DNA of 64,000 bases from positions 1-64,000 of the forward strand of contig JABDAU010000010.1 in the NCBI GenBank assembly GCA_013289045.1, written 5' to 3'. A program made the position numbers and the translations under genes. Each line of letters opens with the position of its first letter. Within the stretch, counting starts at the first letter, position 1. Origin of the DNA: Bacteroidota bacterium. GTDB lineage: Bacteria; Bacteroidota; Bacteroidia; Sphingobacteriales; Sphingobacteriaceae. The notes under the pieces are model-generated. The model was not told the DNA's origin and made no database searches. It was given only the letters and a program-made list of their open reading frames with translations. Shown here piece by piece: positions 16,095 through 24,056 of this stretch.

Positions 16095-18314
16095 TTATTT
16101 TTTACCAATTGCGTTCAATTCATCCATGGTCCAACTTTTAGTTCGGCCCGCAGTTTGCTCCCTTATCTTTTTCACCATCTCCGCAGTAACAGTAGGCGCT
16201 TTATTGCCCATGGAGTTACGGATATAGCTCAATGCCGATGCAATGTAAGTATCGTCGTTACCATTCAGCGGCGGCATGGTATTGGCATAGGTTTTACCGT
16301 CAACCGGGCCTGTCAACCCATAAAGCAAAATGCGGATGAGCTTATCCGGGTCGGAATTTACATCCTTGTTAGCGGCAAGTGGCGGCGCAGGCAGCATAGC
16401 GGTGCCATTAATTATTCCTTTACCATCCTGCCCGTGGCAACTGGCGCACAGACCTTTAAATATCACTTCGCCGTTGGTGATGAGCAGCCTGTCGGCCTCG
16501 CGCATCATTTGCTCTTTTTTTCGCAGTGCTTCGGCAGCGGCAAGCTCGGCATCATATTTTTTTTGCGATTGAACCAACACAGGATTGTCCGGCCGGTTCA
16601 CCAGGTCGCGGATAATATTTTGTGCTTGTGGGTTTTTAGCGTACCGCATAGAAAGCCCTAACTGTGTACGTACATCCGGGCTCGGGTCGTTTGTCATTGC
16701 TGCCAGGCGGGTAATCAGGCTGCCGTCATCGCCCTGCATCAAATCTTCGCTTGCCCATATCGCATTTTTGCGCACATGCCAGTCCTCATCTTTCAGCGCG
16801 CGGAATAATATTTCTTTATTCAAAGCATGTAAACCATCCAGAGTCCATAAAGCATGTATGCGTCCCAGCGATGGATTCCCCGCCTGCGTTAAATTTTCCA
16901 AAGCCGGCACCACTGATTTATCTCCGCGCAGCACGATCAGCTTTTGTGCATTGTCGCGCCACCAGCCATTTGGGCTGGATAAATACTGTACCAGTTCGGC
17001 GCTGCTTTGCTCCAGCATGTGCGGGCGCTCTTTATTCGGCCTGATATGATCGGCAACGATACGATAGATCCGGCCGCGGCCAACATTCTTCTCCAGGCCT
17101 TTTTTCAATATCTGCGGACGCAGGTAGCTTCCCTGCGGCGTCCAGGCGCTTTCCTGTATAATGCCGTGGTACATATCCACAATATACAGGCAGCCGTCAG
17201 GCCCGGTAACGGTATTCACCGGGCGAAAGTTCATGTCAGACGATGCCAGGAACTCCTGCCTGTCGTAAGCATTGGTGAGCATCGTCATGCCCAAGCTGTC
17301 GCTAACTTTTGCCCTACGGATCAAACGCCCAACCGGCTCGCAGATCAGCAGGTCACCTTCCAGGTCATGGGGTAAACGGTCGCCGCGGTAAACGGACTGC
17401 CCGGTGCATGCGGTGAAATGATTCAGCGTGCTGTCCTTACGCAAACGCATCGGGCCGCCCTGCACATCCGGCGTAGCAATGATGGGCCAGGGCTCCATAA
17501 AATTACCCACCAGCTGGCCCGGCATATCAAAATAGCCGTAATAAGGGTTTTGCTGGAAATTGAGCGCGGGTACTTCACCGCCGGCCGATGAAAAATATAA
17601 ACGGCCATAATCGTCATAGGTCAAACCCCATTGCCCGCCCGGCGACTCGCGCATGGAATCCGGCACCAATTGGTCACCGGTAAATTGATAACGCAGCGGA
17701 TCGACCGTTACATAAATACGGTTATCTATATTCCATATCAAACCGCTTTTTTGGTGTTCGAGATTTTTGTTGTCCTTACTGTCGTTTTTATAAACCAGCT
17801 TTTTCACATCGGCAATGCCATCGCCGTTGGTGTCCTCGTAGCTGTAAATATTGTTGGAATAGGTTTCATTTACCAGGATGCGGTTATCCAGCGGCAATAT
17901 CATGCGCGGCATCACCAGGTCCTTGGCAAAAATGGTGGCCTTGTCCATCACGCCGTCCCCATCGGTATCTTCCATCCGCACGATCTGGCACGAAGGCTTG
18001 CCTTCGCCGGTGCCATCCACATCGCGCATATAGGTGTTCATTTCGGCAACATACAATCGGCCATCCCCATCCCAGGCAATGGCTACCGGCTGGCTCACCA
18101 TCGGCTCGGCTGAAATCAGTTGTAAATGATAGCCTTTGGGCAGGTACATGTGCTTCATGCTCTCCTCGGGCGATAAGGCAACCGACGATGGATGCTCGTT
18201 CACCAAAATGCGGCCATTGGCATCACGCTGCACGGGGTATTGCCGTTCCTTACAGGTATAAATGAATATCGACAAACCGATGGCGCCGATGATCAAAGGT
18301 TTTTTTGCTTTCAT
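16095..18314 (-). CDS. Lipoprotein c-type cytochrome with beta-propeller (PVC-type heme-binding CxxCH protein)
   Basis: 739 residues. The lipobox-like IYTC near residue 21 suggests a membrane-anchored periplasmic lipoprotein. Residues ~55-420 form a glucose/sorbosone-dehydrogenase-like propeller with the family hallmarks (PVAIAWDGDGRLYVAEM, EDTDGDGVMDKATIFA). A HEAT-like helical region follows (~450-590), then a cytochrome c domain with CASCHG near residue 622 and a candidate Met ligand in ANTMPPLNG. These fused proteins occur in loci for periplasmic sugar oxidation. The start is 16 bp after the ThuA stop, so both are in one operon. Confidence 0.88.
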   Translation of the reverse strand: MKAKKPLIIGAIGLSIFIYTCKERQYPVQRDANGRILVNEHPSSVALSPEESMKHMYLPKGYHLQLISAEPMVSQPVAIAWDGDGRLYVAEMNTYMRDVDGTGEGKPSCQIVRMEDTDGDGVMDKATIFAKDLVMPRMILPLDNRILVNETYSNNIYSYEDTNGDGIADVKKLVYKNDSKDNKNLEHQKSGLIWNIDNRIYVTVDPLRYQFTGDQLVPDSMRESPGGQWGLTYDDYGRLYFSSAGGEVPALNFQQNPYYGYFDMPGQLVGNFMEPWPIIATPDVQGGPMRLRKDSTLNHFTACTGQSVYRGDRLPHDLEGDLLICEPVGRLIRRAKVSDSLGMTMLTNAYDRQEFLASSDMNFRPVNTVTGPDGCLYIVDMYHGIIQESAWTPQGSYLRPQILKKGLEKNVGRGRIYRIVADHIRPNKERPHMLEQSSAELVQYLSSPNGWWRDNAQKLIVLRGDKSVVPALENLTQAGNPSLGRIHALWTLDGLHALNKEILFRALKDEDWHVRKNAIWASEDLMQGDDGSLITRLAAMTNDPSPDVRTQLGLSMRYAKNPQAQNIIRDLVNRPDNPVLVQSQKKYDAELAAAEALRKKEQMMREADRLLITNGEVIFKGLCASCHGQDGKGIINGTAMLPAPPLAANKDVNSDPDKLIRILLYGLTGPVDGKTYANTMPPLNGNDDTYIASALSYIRNSMGNKAPTVTAEMVKKIREQTAGRTKSWTMDELNAIGKK

Positions 18315-18329
18315 GATAAGGGGATTAGC

Positions 18330-19088
18330 TTACATCCTGTGGGGCCTGCCCATCGCATATTCAATACCGGCCAGCAGGTGCCGCAGGTAAAGCGGATCGG
18401 CATATGATTCGTCGGAATGGCCCAGCTCGGTATAAAAAGCGCGACCGCCATCATAAGTATGGTACCAGGCCATCGGGTGATATCCGGCATTTTTACCGCC
18501 TTTATAGCTGTTCTCGTCAATGGTTAACAGCACGTGCAGGTTTGGCGAGATCCATTTAAAGTTGTACCATTCGTCAAAACGTTTCCAATGCCGGGGCAGG
18601 AAGCTGGTGGCAGCGCTGGTTGTGTCCTGTACGTCTATAATGGCGTCCTGTTGCGCCGGGTGACTGTCGAAATAAGCGCCCACCAGGTTGCCGTACCATT
18701 GCCAGCCGTATTCGGTATCGGTAGCGGCATGCACACCGGCAAACCCGCCGCCTGATTCAATGTATTTGATAAATGCTTTTTTCTGTTCGTCGTTCAGTAC
18801 ATCATGCGTGGTGCTCAGGAAGATCACGGCGGCATAACGCTTCAGGTTTTCGTAGGTGAATTTACGGCTGTCGGTGGTGCTGTCCACATCAAAATTATTT
18901 TCAACGCCTAATTTTTCAATAGCTTTTACGCCTGCGGCGATAGAGGCGTGATGAAAGCCCGCTGTTTTGCAGAAGATCAGCACTTTCATTTTTGCATTGG
19001 CCGGGTTGGCTATCCCTAAAAACAGTAAAGCAAAAAAACCGCAGGCAGCCAGCAGGCCCAAGCGGTTAACTTTTCCATGATCGCTCAT
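18330..19088 (-). CDS. ThuA domain protein (trehalose-utilisation-like)
   Basis: 252 residues. A signal peptide (to about NPANA) precedes a ThuA domain of class-I glutamine-amidotransferase-like fold: KVLIFCKTAGFHHASI near the start, GGGFAGVHAATDTEYGW in the middle and PMAWYHTYDGGRAFYTELGHS near the end, all family landmarks. Members accompany sugar oxidation loci; recent work on related clusters ties them to 3-keto-glycoside metabolism, but no reaction can be assigned from sequence alone. It lies between the small cytochrome and the large cytochrome/propeller gene. Confidence 0.88.
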   Translation of the reverse strand: MSDHGKVNRLGLLAACGFFALLFLGIANPANAKMKVLIFCKTAGFHHASIAAGVKAIEKLGVENNFDVDSTTDSRKFTYENLKRYAAVIFLSTTHDVLNDEQKKAFIKYIESGGGFAGVHAATDTEYGWQWYGNLVGAYFDSHPAQQDAIIDVQDTTSAATSFLPRHWKRFDEWYNFKWISPNLHVLLTIDENSYKGGKNAGYHPMAWYHTYDGGRAFYTELGHSDESYADPLYLRHLLAGIEYAMGRPHRM

Positions 19089-19150
19089 TTTTGATATTAT
19101 TTAGTGTATAATTCGGTTAAAACGCATACACCAAAGCCGGGCAGCACAGA

Positions 19151-19543
19151 TCAGGATTTTCCCGGTTTCAGCGATAAAATGTATTCTACTATCTTCTTCG
19201 CATCATCATGCGTAAGGGTAGGATGTGGCGCCATGGCCACCTGTCCCCAAACACCGCTTCCCCCGCTGATCACCTTGTTGGCCAACAGCTCGTAATCCGC
19301 TTCCGTTGCGGGGTATTTCTTAGCTACATCATAATACGCCGGACCAACAACTTTTACATCCAGTTTATGGCAGGTAAGGCAATCCGACTTCAGGAACAAG
19401 GCCTTGCCCGCAGCAATATCCGCGGCTGTTGGCTTATGGGCATGTACCACATGCGCCGTATGATGAACCGTTTGCGCCGAAACGAGCGAAGCGGATAAAC
19501 AGATCACAACAAAAAATGCCGGTGCGAATAGTTTTTTAATCAT
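19151..19543 (-). CDS. Small periplasmic c-type cytochrome
   Basis: 130 residues: signal peptide ending in VSAQ, a His-rich linker (HHTAHVVHAH), then a class I cytochrome c with heme motif CLTCH (Cys55, Cys58, His59), VVGPAYYDVA and a GQVAMAPHP segment carrying the likely axial Met, as in cytochromes c551/c552. It is the first gene of a minus-strand set with ThuA and the large cytochrome, and probably takes electrons from a periplasmic dehydrogenase. A palindrome lies 134 bp upstream, between it and the divergent membrane protein. Confidence 0.9.
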   Translation of the reverse strand: MIKKLFAPAFFVVICLSASLVSAQTVHHTAHVVHAHKPTAADIAAGKALFLKSDCLTCHKLDVKVVGPAYYDVAKKYPATEADYELLANKVISGGSGVWGQVAMAPHPTLTHDDAKKIVEYILSLKPGKS

Positions 19544-19676
19544 AAAAGGGGAAAGCGGAAATGTCGGTTAATCAATGTCCGAACATATGCAATCGATTGT
19601 TAATTTGCAAATAAATTGGCGGGGAATAGGCAATAAATACTGTAACAAGTTTAATGAAGACGATCTCCCGCCAAAA

Positions 19677-19701
19677 TAAAATACCCCATTGGGGTATTTT
19701 A
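19677..19701. promoter_or_regulatory. 25-bp perfect palindrome, CsoR/CstR-like operator candidate
   Basis: Arms TAAAATACCCC and GGGGTATTTTA (11 bp each) flank ATT. The ATACCCC-GGGGTAT core resembles operators of the CsoR/RcnR/CstR repressor family. It lies in a divergent intergenic region 64 bp upstream of the 19766 gene, so a terminator role is unlikely. No repressor gene of that family is visible in the window. Confidence 0.5.
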
Positions 19702-19765
19702 AAAACCGGGGCAGATTTTGTAATATAGCTAAACAAACCATCAACACTAACCAACACCATAACAC

Positions 19766-20182
19766 ATGAAACCTAAATTATTACTGCGAATAGCATCAAT
19801 AATAATGCTGTTGCATACCCTCGGCCACACCATGGGCGCCCTGACCTGGGATCAGGCGCCAAACAAACCGATAGCCAATGTGCTGCAGGGAATGAAATCC
19901 GACCATTTCGATTTTTTCGGCAGGCAGGTGAGCCTGGCAATGTTTTACCAGGGCTACGGTTATGGAATGATCGGCGTGCTTTTACTGATCGTGGTTGTGC
20001 TATGGCTTTCCGCAAACAATATAACCGATATCATGACACAAAAGCTTCTTCCATGGCTGATTGCGTTCCTGGCATTTTTTGCAATTGACGAATGGATCTG
20101 GTTTTTCCCGATGCCCGCGATAATGAGCTCGGTAGCAGCGGTGTTAGTGTTTGTGGGTTATTTAGGGAGCAGACGGACTTGA
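19766..20182 (+). CDS. Small four-helix membrane protein, unknown function
   Basis: 138 residues with four hydrophobic segments (about 6-24, 68-85, 93-108, 114-133). A conserved-looking N-terminus LLHTLGHTMGAL has two His residues and is followed by a soluble loop containing DHFDFFGRQ. I recognise the general type from Bacteroidota genomes but not a function. It is monocistronic and possibly controlled by the palindrome just upstream; the His-rich first helix makes a metal or heme link conceivable but unproven. Confidence 0.75.
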   Translation: MKPKLLLRIASIIMLLHTLGHTMGALTWDQAPNKPIANVLQGMKSDHFDFFGRQVSLAMFYQGYGYGMIGVLLLIVVVLWLSANNITDIMTQKLLPWLIAFLAFFAIDEWIWFFPMPAIMSSVAAVLVFVGYLGSRRT

Positions 20183-20246
20183 GGGTGGTCTTTACACTTC
20201 GGATGCCTGCCCTTGAATGTTCGAAATATTATATTGGGTTTTTAAA

Positions 20247-20355
20247 ATTCCCTCCTCGGGGAGGGGTGCGGTAGGAACGTGTAGTGGCAGGGAGGGGTTA
20301 TGCGCTATTGCATGGCGACTAAACCCCTCCCTTCACCCTCCCCGTGGGAGGGAAT
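20247..20355. repeat. GC-rich inverted-repeat element (CCCTCC type)
   Basis: Ends ATTCCCTCCTCGGGGAGGG and its near complement CCCTCCCCGTGGGAGGGAAT, with inner arms GGGAGGGGTT / AACCCCTCCC. No coding content. It occupies the first part of the 348-bp gap between the membrane protein and the MFS gene. Confidence 0.65.
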
Positions 20356-20428
20356 CGCACTTTCCCTTGCTCTTTTAAATCTTTCGAACACTCAAGGTGC
20401 CTACCCCATAGCACGTTATATATTTAGT

Positions 20429-20512
20429 AACTACAGAGGTTTACACAGAGAACACAAAGACCTTTTTCTCTGTGTTCTCCGCGATTTCTCCTCTGTTATC
20501 TCTGTGGTTAAT
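20429..20512. repeat. ACAGAG-type inverted repeat, copy 1
   Basis: ACAGAGGTTTACACAGAGAA pairs with the TTCTCTGTGT and TCTCTGTGGT stretches to its right. The same family is at 36799-36891. It ends 18 bp from the MFS stop codon at 20531, so it may double as its transcription end. Confidence 0.6.
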
Positions 20513-20530
20513 AACCGCCGCTATATCAAA

Positions 20531-21793
20531 TCACGCCACACTCACCGCTTCCTGCTGCACATCCGCAACAGGCTTTATCTCTGCTTTAGCTTTCGCCTTC
20601 CGCAAAAAGCGCATATGCATTAAGCCTATCAATATCGCCACAACGCCCTCGCCAAGCAGCGTATCCATGGTGCCAACGTGTTTGGATATGAAACCTACCA
20701 GCAAGCCGCCTATCGGCTGCATGCCGAAAACCGCCAGCGCGTAAAAACTGATCACGCGCCCGCGCATATTTATATCGGCAGTAGTTTGGATAATGGTGTT
20801 ACTGATCGTGATCTGCGACATCTGGCCAAAGCCTGCCACCGTTGCAAAAACCAATGCCAAAGCGTAGTTATGCTGATGCGAAAACAAGATCAAGCCCGAG
20901 CCAAATATCAGCGTATTTATGGCCAGGATCCGTTTCAGGTTGGTGCCGGTTTTTTGCGACGCTAAAAATATAGCCCCGCATAACGCACCCAAGCCAACCG
21001 CACTATCTATCCAACCGAAAGTAGTTGCAGTACCTTTAAAAACATCACGCGCATAATAAGGGAGCAGCGTAGTATATGGCAGAACAAAAAGACTGATGAG
21101 CCCCAGCATAATAATGATAAAGGCAAGAGAAGGCGTCCGCTTGATATAATTGAAACCGTCGACTAACTCCTCACGGACGTTTTTGTTGGTCCTTTTAGGG
21201 ATGAACTTTGGCAGGCGCATCATGGTCAGCGAAAAGATCACCGCCACAAAACTTGCTGCATTGAGGAAAAAACAAACATCCTCGCCCAGTTTCTCCAGCA
21301 CAAACCCCGCAATCGCCGGACCGATCAGTTTCGATAAATTCACCATCGAGGAGTTCAGCGCCAGGGCATTCGGCAGGTCGCTTTTATCCTCTACCATTTC
21401 ATATACCAGCGATTGCCGTGCCGGTACGTCGAACGCGTTGATAATGCCCAGCACCGCGCTCAGGCTAAGCACTTCCCAAACATTAAAATGCTTGCTCAAA
21501 ACCAATAACGCCAGCAACACGGCCTGTATCATAGATGCCACCTGGGTAATGAGCAACACCTTGTGCCGGTCATACCTATCCGATACCACGCCGCCTATCA
21601 GCGTAAACAAAAAGGAAGGAAACTGGCTGGCAAACAACGAAACCCCAAGCATCAGCGTAGAATGTGTGAGTGCATAAACCACCCAGCTCACCGCCGTCTT
21701 CTGCATCCATGTACCGATCAGCGAGATAGATTGCCCGCTGAAAAATAACCTATAATTTCTACTCTTAAATGCCCTGAAAGTCTCTATCTCCAT
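20531..21793 (-). CDS. MFS efflux transporter (MFS_3/EntS-like)
   Basis: 420 residues, about 12 transmembrane helices. The N-terminus (FRAFKSRNYRLFFSGQSISL) followed by GTWMQKTAVSWVVY is diagnostic of the MFS_3 group, which includes the enterobactin exporter EntS. The MFS signature GGVVSDRYDRHKVLL is intact. The MarR-family gene lies directly upstream on the same strand with an 18-bp gap, so this is likely an inducible exporter for a toxic or aromatic compound; the substrate cannot be read from sequence. Confidence 0.9.
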   Translation of the reverse strand: MEIETFRAFKSRNYRLFFSGQSISLIGTWMQKTAVSWVVYALTHSTLMLGVSLFASQFPSFLFTLIGGVVSDRYDRHKVLLITQVASMIQAVLLALLVLSKHFNVWEVLSLSAVLGIINAFDVPARQSLVYEMVEDKSDLPNALALNSSMVNLSKLIGPAIAGFVLEKLGEDVCFFLNAASFVAVIFSLTMMRLPKFIPKRTNKNVREELVDGFNYIKRTPSLAFIIIMLGLISLFVLPYTTLLPYYARDVFKGTATTFGWIDSAVGLGALCGAIFLASQKTGTNLKRILAINTLIFGSGLILFSHQHNYALALVFATVAGFGQMSQITISNTIIQTTADINMRGRVISFYALAVFGMQPIGGLLVGFISKHVGTMDTLLGEGVVAILIGLMHMRFLRKAKAKAEIKPVADVQQEAVSVA

Positions 21794-21811
21794 TTCCTTA
21801 TTTCCCCAATT

Positions 21812-22243
21812 TTATTCAAAATCAATTACCCGGCTTAGCGGACCAAGCACCTTGCGTATGAGCGCCTGCTCCTCATCGGTACAAGTCGCCTCAAGCGCCG
21901 CCGACAGCCATTCGTTCTTTTCACTCTTCACCTGCTGTATCATCTGCTTGCCGGCTTCGGTAAGCGAAATGATCACCTTGCGCTTATCCGTTTCCGAAGC
22001 GGTGCGGAAGATCAGCCCCAGCTCCATCAAATGGCTCAATATCTGCGACATCGACTGGTTGGTGATCTTTTCCGCAGCAGCCAGCTCGCTCGGCAGCATA
22101 TCGCCGCTGTTAAGCAACCCAAGCGTGGTACGCTCAGTAAGTGAAAGCTGCTGCCCCGTTGCCGAGCCTTTACGCAGCTTTTTAACCAACCGTGTTACCA
22201 CGGTGCTCAGTTCCGATGCCAATTCTAAATCTTTCTTACCCAT
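21812..22243 (-). CDS. MarR family transcriptional regulator
   Basis: 143 residues with a winged helix: SLTERTTLGLLNSGDMLPSEL then KITNQSMSQILSHLMELGLI (recognition helix) and the wing RTASETDKRKVIISLTEAGK. It is the first gene of a two-gene operon with the downstream MFS exporter, and by family habit represses its own promoter until a ligand binds. A 16-bp inverted repeat lies just before its start. Confidence 0.92.
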   Translation of the reverse strand: MGKKDLELASELSTVVTRLVKKLRKGSATGQQLSLTERTTLGLLNSGDMLPSELAAAEKITNQSMSQILSHLMELGLIFRTASETDKRKVIISLTEAGKQMIQQVKSEKNEWLSAALEATCTDEEQALIRKVLGPLSRVIDFE

Positions 22244-22253
22244 TGTAGTAAAT

Positions 22254-22269
22254 TAAACTAATAAGTTTA
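22254..22269. promoter_or_regulatory. Candidate MarR operator
   Basis: TAAACT-AATA-AGTTTA, a perfect 6-bp-arm inverted repeat ten bases upstream of the marR-type start codon, a typical autoregulatory position. Confidence 0.45.
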
Positions 22270-22340
22270 CCTTACAAATATACGCGTTTATTTTATCAGG
22301 TGAAATATTGGAATATCATATTTGTGTTAAAAATTTGAAG

Positions 22341-22450
22341 AGGGTTTGGGCGTTTCCCTGTCCGTAGGACTCCTACGGAGCGGGCCGGGCTTTTCAGGGC
22401 TCCGCTGCGCTACGGCCCTGCGGGCTAAACCCTTCCAATCCCTAACGCGG
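22341..22450. repeat. GC-rich repeat of the GGGTTTGGGCG...CCCTAACGC type
   Basis: Starts AGGGTTTGGGCG, contains a perfect 9-bp-arm palindrome TCCGTAGGA-C-TCCTACGGA (22361-22379), then GCGGGCCGGGC, CTGCGGGC and a CCAATCCCTAACGC end. I recognise this as a widespread Sphingobacteriales intergenic repeat from memory. Non-coding. Confidence 0.6.
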
Positions 22451-22584
22451 GTTGTCTTGAACCATGATTTATAGGATTTTTCGCAGTTTTTAATTTTTTA
22501 ATGGTGCTCAAGAGGGCTTCGCCGTTAAAAGATTACCCTGATGCTTATATCTCGCTAGCCGGCGGACTCAATTCATCAAATAAA

Positions 22585-22688
22585 CCTGTCATGCTGAACG
22601 CAGTGAAGCACCTATGCTCATGCATCGCGAACTATGCATGGCGTACACCATGTTTCACAGGTTCTTCGCTGCCGCTCAGAATGACAGG
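22585..22688. repeat. Inverted repeat with CCTGTCAT ends
   Basis: CCTGTCATGCTGAAC at the left and GCTCAGAATGACAGG at the right pair imperfectly over ~25 bp. With the preceding element it fills most of the 529-bp gap 22244-22772; the remainder is AT-rich with no gene seen. A frame across this element (22501-22704) is not credible coding. Confidence 0.6.
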
Positions 22689-22772
22689 ATTTATTAAGCA
22701 ATGATGACACAGGCTTAACGCCAATTCCATCCCTCACAATTTCTTCCTACCTTTACCCATCAATTATTTACC

Positions 22773-23192
22773 ATGAGCAACACCTTCAACAGGCCAATAC
22801 GTGTTTTAGTAGCGAAGGTAGGCCTCGACGGGCACGACCGCGGGGCACGCATCATTGCCACATCCCTCCGCGACGCGGGTATGGAAGTGATCTACACCGG
22901 CCTGCGGCAAACCCCCGAAATGGTGGTGAATACCGCCCTGCAGGAGGATGTGGATGCGATTGGCGTTTCCATACTTTCCGGCGCACACATGACGGTTTTC
23001 CCAAAGATCATCAGCCTGGTAAAGGAAAAACAAATGGACGATGTGCTCATCACCGGCGGCGGTATTATCCCTGCCGAGGATATGGCCAAACTAAAGGAAA
23101 TAGGCGTGGGCGAACTATTCCCACCGGGTACAACCACTACTGAAATAGTAAAATATATAACCGACTGGGTACACCAGCACAGAAATTTTTAG
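22773..23192 (+). CDS. Cobalamin-binding protein, methylmalonyl-CoA mutase small-subunit type
   Basis: 139 residues made up of the B12-binding domain alone. The base-off/His-on signature is complete: [10 protein letters not shown] (Asp19, His21, Gly24), GVSILSGAH and ITGGGIIP. It matches the separate C-terminal module of methylmalonyl-CoA-type mutases; the catalytic subunit is not in the window. The start is 3 bp from the next gene, enoyl-CoA hydratase, giving a two-gene unit for acyl-CoA or branched-chain metabolism. TACCTTTA about 10-20 bp upstream is close to the -7 box. Confidence 0.9.
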   Translation: MSNTFNRPIRVLVAKVGLDGHDRGARIIATSLRDAGMEVIYTGLRQTPEMVVNTALQEDVDAIGVSILSGAHMTVFPKIISLVKEKQMDDVLITGGGIIPAEDMAKLKEIGVGELFPPGTTTTEIVKYITDWVHQHRNF

Positions 23193-23195
23193 GCT

Positions 23196-23978
23196 ATGGC
23201 ATTTGAAAACCTGATCATCGAAGACAAGGGCCGCATCCGCTACATCACCATTAATCGCGAAAGCAAGCTCAACGCACTCAACAAAACCACGCTTGCGGAG
23301 CTGCATGATGCTTTTACACAAGCCTTCCGGGATAAAGCCGTCGGCGGCATCATTATCACCGGCGCCGGGCCGAAAGCATTTGTTGCCGGGGCGGATATCG
23401 CCGAATTTGCATCGCTTGACGCAGAAGGCGGTACGGCGCTTTCACGCAACGGTCATACCAAAGTTTTTGATGTAATAGCCAATGGCAGCAAGCCGGTAAT
23501 CGCGGCGGTAAATGGTTTCGCGTTGGGCGGTGGTTTGGAACTGGCCATGGCCTGCCACATCCGCATCGCATCCGACAATGCCAAAATGGGGCTGCCTGAA
23601 GTTACCCTCGGCTTAATACCAGGCTATGGCGGTACGCAACGACTAACTGCACTCGTAGGCAAAGGCAAAGCGCTCGAAATAATCATGACGGCAGATATGG
23701 TCACCGCTGCCGACGCTTACCAATACGGCTTGGTCAACCACGTAGTCACACAGGGTGAACTGCTGCCAAAAGCCGAAGAGATGATGACGAAAATACTATC
23801 CCGCGCCCCATTGTCCATCGCTGCAGCCATAAAGACGGTAAACGCCGCAAGCGATCCATCAACGAACGGCTTCGAGGTAGAAATTACAGAATTCGGCAAA
23901 TGCTTTGATACCGCTGATATGAAAGAAGGCGTGACGGCATTTTTGGAGAAACGCAAAGCGGATTTTAAGGGGGAATAA
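23196..23978 (+). CDS. Enoyl-CoA hydratase/isomerase family (crotonase)
   Basis: 260 residues, full crotonase length. Oxyanion-hole segments AGADIAEF and FALGGGLE and both hydratase catalytic acids are conserved: Glu115 in GGGLELAMA and Glu135 in LPEVTLGLIPGYGGTQ, supporting hydration of 2-enoyl-CoA in beta-oxidation rather than a divergent activity. The ATG lies 3 bp after the B12 protein's stop, so they are likely co-translated. The chain length of the substrate cannot be inferred. Confidence 0.92.
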   Translation: MAFENLIIEDKGRIRYITINRESKLNALNKTTLAELHDAFTQAFRDKAVGGIIITGAGPKAFVAGADIAEFASLDAEGGTALSRNGHTKVFDVIANGSKPVIAAVNGFALGGGLELAMACHIRIASDNAKMGLPEVTLGLIPGYGGTQRLTALVGKGKALEIIMTADMVTAADAYQYGLVNHVVTQGELLPKAEEMMTKILSRAPLSIAAAIKTVNAASDPSTNGFEVEITEFGKCFDTADMKEGVTAFLEKRKADFKGE

Positions 23979-24056
23979 CTGTATCGTTCAACGCATTGCT
24001 GCCGATCCTGATTAATATCCTGAAAATCCGATAAATCCGTTTAATCCTGGTTCAGA

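Noticed and set aside
20300-20623. Plus-strand frame of 107 codons
   Set aside because: It runs through two inverted repeats and then antisense to the MFS gene; composition is not protein-like.
22501-22704. Plus-strand frame of 67 codons
   Set aside because: It covers the CCTGTCAT-ended repeat and carries the typical read-out of such elements.
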